Assembly (NCBI RefSeq): GCF_001425865.1
Contig: NZ_LMDS01000005.1
Span: forward strand, 994,890 to 1,058,889
From: Rhizobacter sp. Root404
GTDB lineage: Bacteria > Pseudomonadota > Gammaproteobacteria > Burkholderiales > Burkholderiaceae_C
Length of the DNA: 64,000 bases
Direction of reading: 5' to 3'
Shown: positions 60,970 to 64,000 of the stretch, piece by piece
How positions within the stretch are numbered: the first letter of the stretch is position 1
Layout: each line of letters starts with the position of its first letter
Position numbers and translations under genes: made by a program
Notes under the pieces: generated by a model
The model's input: the letters and a program-made list of their open reading frames with translations, nothing else
Told to the model about the DNA's origin: nothing
The model's database searches: none

Positions 60970-63393
60970 TCAGTGCGTCAGCAGTTCGGACCCGGCCGGG
61001 GGCACCGCGGGCTTGGCCGCCTCTTCGGCGGGCTTCGCCGCTTCCTCCTCCGGCAAGGCTTCCGGCACCCGCTCCAACGCGACCTCGAGCACACGATCGA
61101 TCCACTTGACGGGCACGATCTCGAGCTTGTTCTTCACGTTCTCAGGAATGTCCTGCAGGTCCTTGACGTTCTCTTCCGGAATGATCACGGTGGTGATGCC
61201 GCCGCGATGCGCCGCGAGCAGCTTCTCCTTCAATCCGCCGATCGCCGTCACCTCACCGCGCAACGTGATCTCGCCGGTCATCGCGACATTGGCCTTGACC
61301 GGGATGCCGGTCAGCGCCGACACGAAGGCCGTCGTCATCGCGGCGCCCGCGCTCGGGCCGTCCTTCGGCGTCGCGCCATCAGGCACGTGGATGTGCACGT
61401 CGCGCTTCTCGAACATCTCGTCCTTGATGCCCAGGCGTCGTGCGCGGCTGCGCACGACGGAACGTGCGGCCTCGACCGATTCCTTCATCACGTCGCCGAG
61501 TTGGCCGGTGCGGATGATGTTGCCCTTGCCAGGCATCACGGCCGCCTCGATCGTCAGCAGATCGCCGCCGACTTCGGTCCACGCGAGACCGACGACCTGC
61601 CCGACCTGGTTCTTCTTCTCGGCCTGGCCGTAGTCGTACTTGCGCACGCCCAGATAGTCGTTGAGGTTGTCCTCGGTCACGACGACCTTGTCCGTCACCT
61701 GCTTCAGCTGGATCGACTTGACCACCTTGCGGCAGATCTTGCTGATCTCGCGCTCGAGCGAACGCACGCCGGCTTCGCGGGTGTAGTAGCGGATGATGCC
61801 GCGCACCGCCGATTCGGTGAGCTCCATCTCCTCGTCCTTCACGCCGTTGTTCTTCGCCTGCTTCGGCGCGAGGTACTTCAGCGCGATGTTCAGCTTCTCG
61901 TCTTCGGTGTAGCCCGACAGGCGGATCACTTCCATCCGGTCAAGCAGCGCCGGCGGGATGTTCATCGAGTTCGAGGTCGCGATGAACATCGTGTCGCTCA
62001 GGTCGAAATCGACCTCGACATAGTGGTCGCTGAACGTGTGGTTCTGCTCCGGATCGAGCACTTCGAGCAGCGCGCTCGACGGGTCGCCGCGGAAGTCCAT
62101 GCCCAGCTTGTCGATCTCGTCGAGCAGGAACAGCGGGTTCTTCGTGCCGACCTTGGTCAGGCTCTGCAGCACCTTGCCCGGCATCGAGCCAATATAGGTC
62201 CTTCTGTGTCCACGAATTTCGGCCTCGTCGCGCACGCCGCCCAGCGCCATGCGGACGAACTTGCGCCCGGTCGCGCGCGCCACGCTCTGGCCGAGCGAGG
62301 TCTTGCCGACACCCGGAGGGCCGACCAGGCACAAGATCGGCGACTTGACCTTGTCGACCCGCTGCTGCACCGCGAGGTACTCGAGAATGCGGTCCTTGAC
62401 CTTGTCGAGGCCGTAGTGGTCTTCGTTCAGAACGGCCTCGGCGAACGCCAGGTCGTGCTTGATCTTGGTCTTCTTCGCCCACGGCAGATTGACCAGCGTG
62501 TCGATGTAGTTGCGCACGACGGTCGCCTCGGCGGACATCGGCGACATCAGCTTGAGCTTCTTGAACTCGGCGTCGACCTTCTTGCGCGCGTCCTTCGGCA
62601 TCTTCGCGGCAATGATCTTCTTCTCGAGCTCTTCCATGTCGGCGCCGTCTTCGCCGTCGCCGAGCTCCTTCTGGATCGCCTTGACCTGCTCGTTCAGGTA
62701 GTACTCGCGCTGGCTCTTCTCCATCTGGCGCTTGACGCGGCCACGGATGCGCTTCTCGACCTGCAGGATGTCGACTTCATGCTCGAGCTGCTCGAGCAGC
62801 TTCTCGAGCCGCTTGTCGACCGCGTAGAGGTCGAGCACCGACTGCTTGTTCTCGAGCTTCAGCGGCAGGTGGGCCGCGATCGTGTCGGCCAGCCGGCCGG
62901 CATCGTCGATCCCGGCGATCGAGGTCAGGATCTCGGGCGGAATCTTCTTGTTGAGCTTGACGTACTGGTCGAACTGTTGCGTCACGGCGCGGCGAAGGGC
63001 CTCGATCTCCGGCTTGGTGTCGGCCTCGGGCGGCACCGGCGTCACGTCGGCGACGAAATACTCGCCGTTGTCGCTGATGCGGTGGGTGTTGGCGCGCTGG
63101 ATGCCTTCGACCAGCACCTTCACGGTGCCGTCGGGCAGCTTCAGCATCTGCAGGATCGACGAGACGCAGCCGACTTCGAACATGTCGTCGGGCTTGGGCT
63201 CGTCCTTTCCGGCGGCCTTCTGGGCGACCAGCATGATCTGGCGGCCGGCTTCCATCGCGACCTCGAGCGCCTTGATCGACTTGGGGCGACCCACGAACAG
63301 CGGGATCACCATGTGGGGGAAGACGACCACGTCGCGCAGCGGGAGCAGCGGCAGGGTGATCTCTTCGGCGGGCAGGATGGGGTGTCCGGACAT
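60970..63393 (-). CDS. lon: ATP-dependent Lon protease
   Basis: Degrades misfolded and specific regulatory proteins. The 807 residues include the N-terminal substrate domain (LPLLPLRDVVVFPHMVIPLFVGR), the AAA+ domain with Walker A GPPGVGKTSLG, and the Ser-Lys protease domain with PKDGPSAGAAM (catalytic Ser). A Pro/Glu/Ala-rich tail ends it. The ATG at 63393 has GAGAGGA 8 bases upstream. It follows clpX, the usual order, and a heat-shock-type promoter is proposed upstream. Confidence 0.97.
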   Translation of the reverse strand: MSGHPILPAEEITLPLLPLRDVVVFPHMVIPLFVGRPKSIKALEVAMEAGRQIMLVAQKAAGKDEPKPDDMFEVGCVSSILQMLKLPDGTVKVLVEGIQRANTHRISDNGEYFVADVTPVPPEADTKPEIEALRRAVTQQFDQYVKLNKKIPPEILTSIAGIDDAGRLADTIAAHLPLKLENKQSVLDLYAVDKRLEKLLEQLEHEVDILQVEKRIRGRVKRQMEKSQREYYLNEQVKAIQKELGDGEDGADMEELEKKIIAAKMPKDARKKVDAEFKKLKLMSPMSAEATVVRNYIDTLVNLPWAKKTKIKHDLAFAEAVLNEDHYGLDKVKDRILEYLAVQQRVDKVKSPILCLVGPPGVGKTSLGQSVARATGRKFVRMALGGVRDEAEIRGHRRTYIGSMPGKVLQSLTKVGTKNPLFLLDEIDKLGMDFRGDPSSALLEVLDPEQNHTFSDHYVEVDFDLSDTMFIATSNSMNIPPALLDRMEVIRLSGYTEDEKLNIALKYLAPKQAKNNGVKDEEMELTESAVRGIIRYYTREAGVRSLEREISKICRKVVKSIQLKQVTDKVVVTEDNLNDYLGVRKYDYGQAEKKNQVGQVVGLAWTEVGGDLLTIEAAVMPGKGNIIRTGQLGDVMKESVEAARSVVRSRARRLGIKDEMFEKRDVHIHVPDGATPKDGPSAGAAMTTAFVSALTGIPVKANVAMTGEITLRGEVTAIGGLKEKLLAAHRGGITTVIIPEENVKDLQDIPENVKNKLEIVPVKWIDRVLEVALERVPEALPEEEAAKPAEEAAKPAVPPAGSELLTH

Positions 63394-63419
63394 GGGGTGT
63401 TCCTCTCTTTCTCAAGCCG

Positions 63420-63448
63420 ATCTGAGGGCTCGAGCCTTCATTTGCAAG
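63420..63448 (-). promoter_or_regulatory. Candidate sigma-32 promoter for lon
   Basis: CTTGCAA and CCTCAGAT separated by 14 bases resemble the heat-shock consensus CTTGAAA / CCCCATNT at 6 of 7 and 5 of 7 informative positions. The transcript start would be about 20 bases before the lon ATG, just ahead of its ribosome-binding site. Lon is a classical heat-shock gene. Confidence 0.4.
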
Positions 63449-63508
63449 ACGCCGCGCGGCATGCACTGCCCTCGCGGCGAACCCGGACTGATCGCAGGCG
63501 GCGACTCG

Positions 63509-64000
63509 CTAGGCACTCGCCTTCTGCTCTCGGTAGACGAGCAGCGGTTTCGCGTCGTCTTCGATCGTGTGCTCGTCCAACACCACCTTGGCCACGCCGT
63601 CGAGCGTGGGCAGGTCGAACATCGTGTCGATCAGCGACTGCTCCATGATCGAGCGCAGGCCGCGAGCGCCGATCTTGCGCGCCAGCGCCTTGCGGGCGAT
63701 CGCCTGGAGCGCCGACGGGCGGATCTCGAGTTCGACGCCGTCCATCGCGAACAGCTTCTGGTACTGCTTGACCAGCGCGTTCTTCGGCTCGGTCAGGATG
63801 CGCACCAGCGCGTCGTCGGTCAGCTCGCCGAGCGTGGCGACCACCGGCAGGCGGCCGACCAGCTCGGGGATGAGGCCGAACTTGATCAGGTCTTCGGGCT
63901 CGACATCGCGGAACACCTCGGAGACGCGCTTCTCGCTCTTGCCGTGCACCGTCGCACCGAAACCGATGCCCGACTTCTCTGAGCGGTTCTGGATGACCTT
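63509..64000 (-). CDS. clpX: ATP-dependent Clp protease ATP-binding subunit ClpX, C-terminal part (runs off right edge)
   Basis: Unfoldase partner of ClpP. The last 163 residues are visible, starting in KVIQNRSEKSGIGFGATV. They include sensor II (ALARKIGARGLRSIMEQ) and the pore-loop-adjacent GRLPVVATL segment of the C-terminal AAA small domain. The frame is open to position 64000, so the N-terminal zinc-binding domain and Walker motifs lie outside. The stop is 115 bases from the lon start. Confidence 0.96.
   Translation of the reverse strand, partial: KVIQNRSEKSGIGFGATVHGKSEKRVSEVFRDVEPEDLIKFGLIPELVGRLPVVATLGELTDDALVRILTEPKNALVKQYQKLFAMDGVELEIRPSALQAIARKALARKIGARGLRSIMEQSLIDTMFDLPTLDGVAKVVLDEHTIEDDAKPLLVYREQKASA

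Noticed and set aside
63386..63415. CTTGAGA followed by CCCCAT just before lon, resembling a sigma-32 promoter
   Set aside because: The -10 part overlaps the lon start codon, so it could not make a translatable lon message; the upstream pair at 63420-63448 is better placed.

Overview
The window is about 64 kb of GC-rich chromosome (roughly two-thirds GC by eye), almost entirely housekeeping genes. Gene order and protein character point to a betaproteobacterium of the order Burkholderiales (Rubrivivax/Leptothrix/Methylibium-like or Comamonadaceae-like). Indicators are the rpsB-tsf-pyrH-frr-uppS-cdsA-dxr-rseP-bamA-skp-lpxD-fabZ-lpxA-lpxB run, the hfq-hflX-hflK-hflC-hisZ-purA run, HisZ (so a short-form HisG is expected elsewhere) and a 2-oxoglutarate dehydrogenase operon with its own E3. 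I cannot name the genus from sequence alone.

Layout. (1) 1-13089, minus strand: translation factors (rpsB, tsf, pyrH, frr) run into isoprenoid/phospholipid genes (uppS, cdsA, dxr), then envelope proteolysis, outer-membrane assembly and lipid A (rseP, bamA, skp, lpxD, fabZ, lpxA, partial lpxB). Many junctions are ATGA or TAATG overlaps, so translation is probably coupled. (2) 13239-17412, plus strand: amidase, D-amino-acid dehydrogenase and NAD(P)HX repair enzyme. (3) 17432-20601, minus: a short-chain dehydrogenase behind RNase R, divergent from tRNA-Leu(CAG) and its terminator. (4) 20856-39990, minus: a long co-directional run, scpB-rluB-ndk-rlmN-pilF-rodZ-ispG-hisS-yfgM-bamB-der-hfq-hflX-hflK-hflC-DUF2065-hisZ-purA-phosphoribosyltransferase. 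(5) 40290-45172: rluD divergent from bamD, a DinG/YoaA helicase with a DUF465 protein, and a PP2C phosphatase. (6) 45173-57210, minus: a secreted coiled-coil protein, zapE, lpdA-sucB-sucA, a nitronate monooxygenase-like protein, an acyl-CoA dehydrogenase and etfA-etfB. (7) 57358-58284, plus: murI, whose stop codon lies inside tRNA-Leu(UAA). (8) 58333-60711: a small, lower-GC integrated element in tRNA-Cys. (9) 60665-64000, minus: tRNA-Cys, tRNA-Gly, lon and the C-terminal part of clpX.

The most interesting part is region 8. A 47-base 3' fragment of a tRNA-Cys gene lies about 2.3 kb from an intact tRNA-Cys, in the same orientation, which is the classical footprint of tRNA-targeted integration. 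The 2332-bp unit between equivalent points has no recognisable integrase. It carries a translationally coupled pair (a DUF5343-like protein and a protein with a Swt1-like HEPN domain keeping the RX4H ribonuclease motif) and a convergent gene for a protein with several helix-turn-helix-like segments. I read it as an integrase-less, trans-mobilised cargo element carrying a candidate RNA-targeting defence or toxin-antitoxin module. The domain names are recognition from sequence, and the system-level function is inference.
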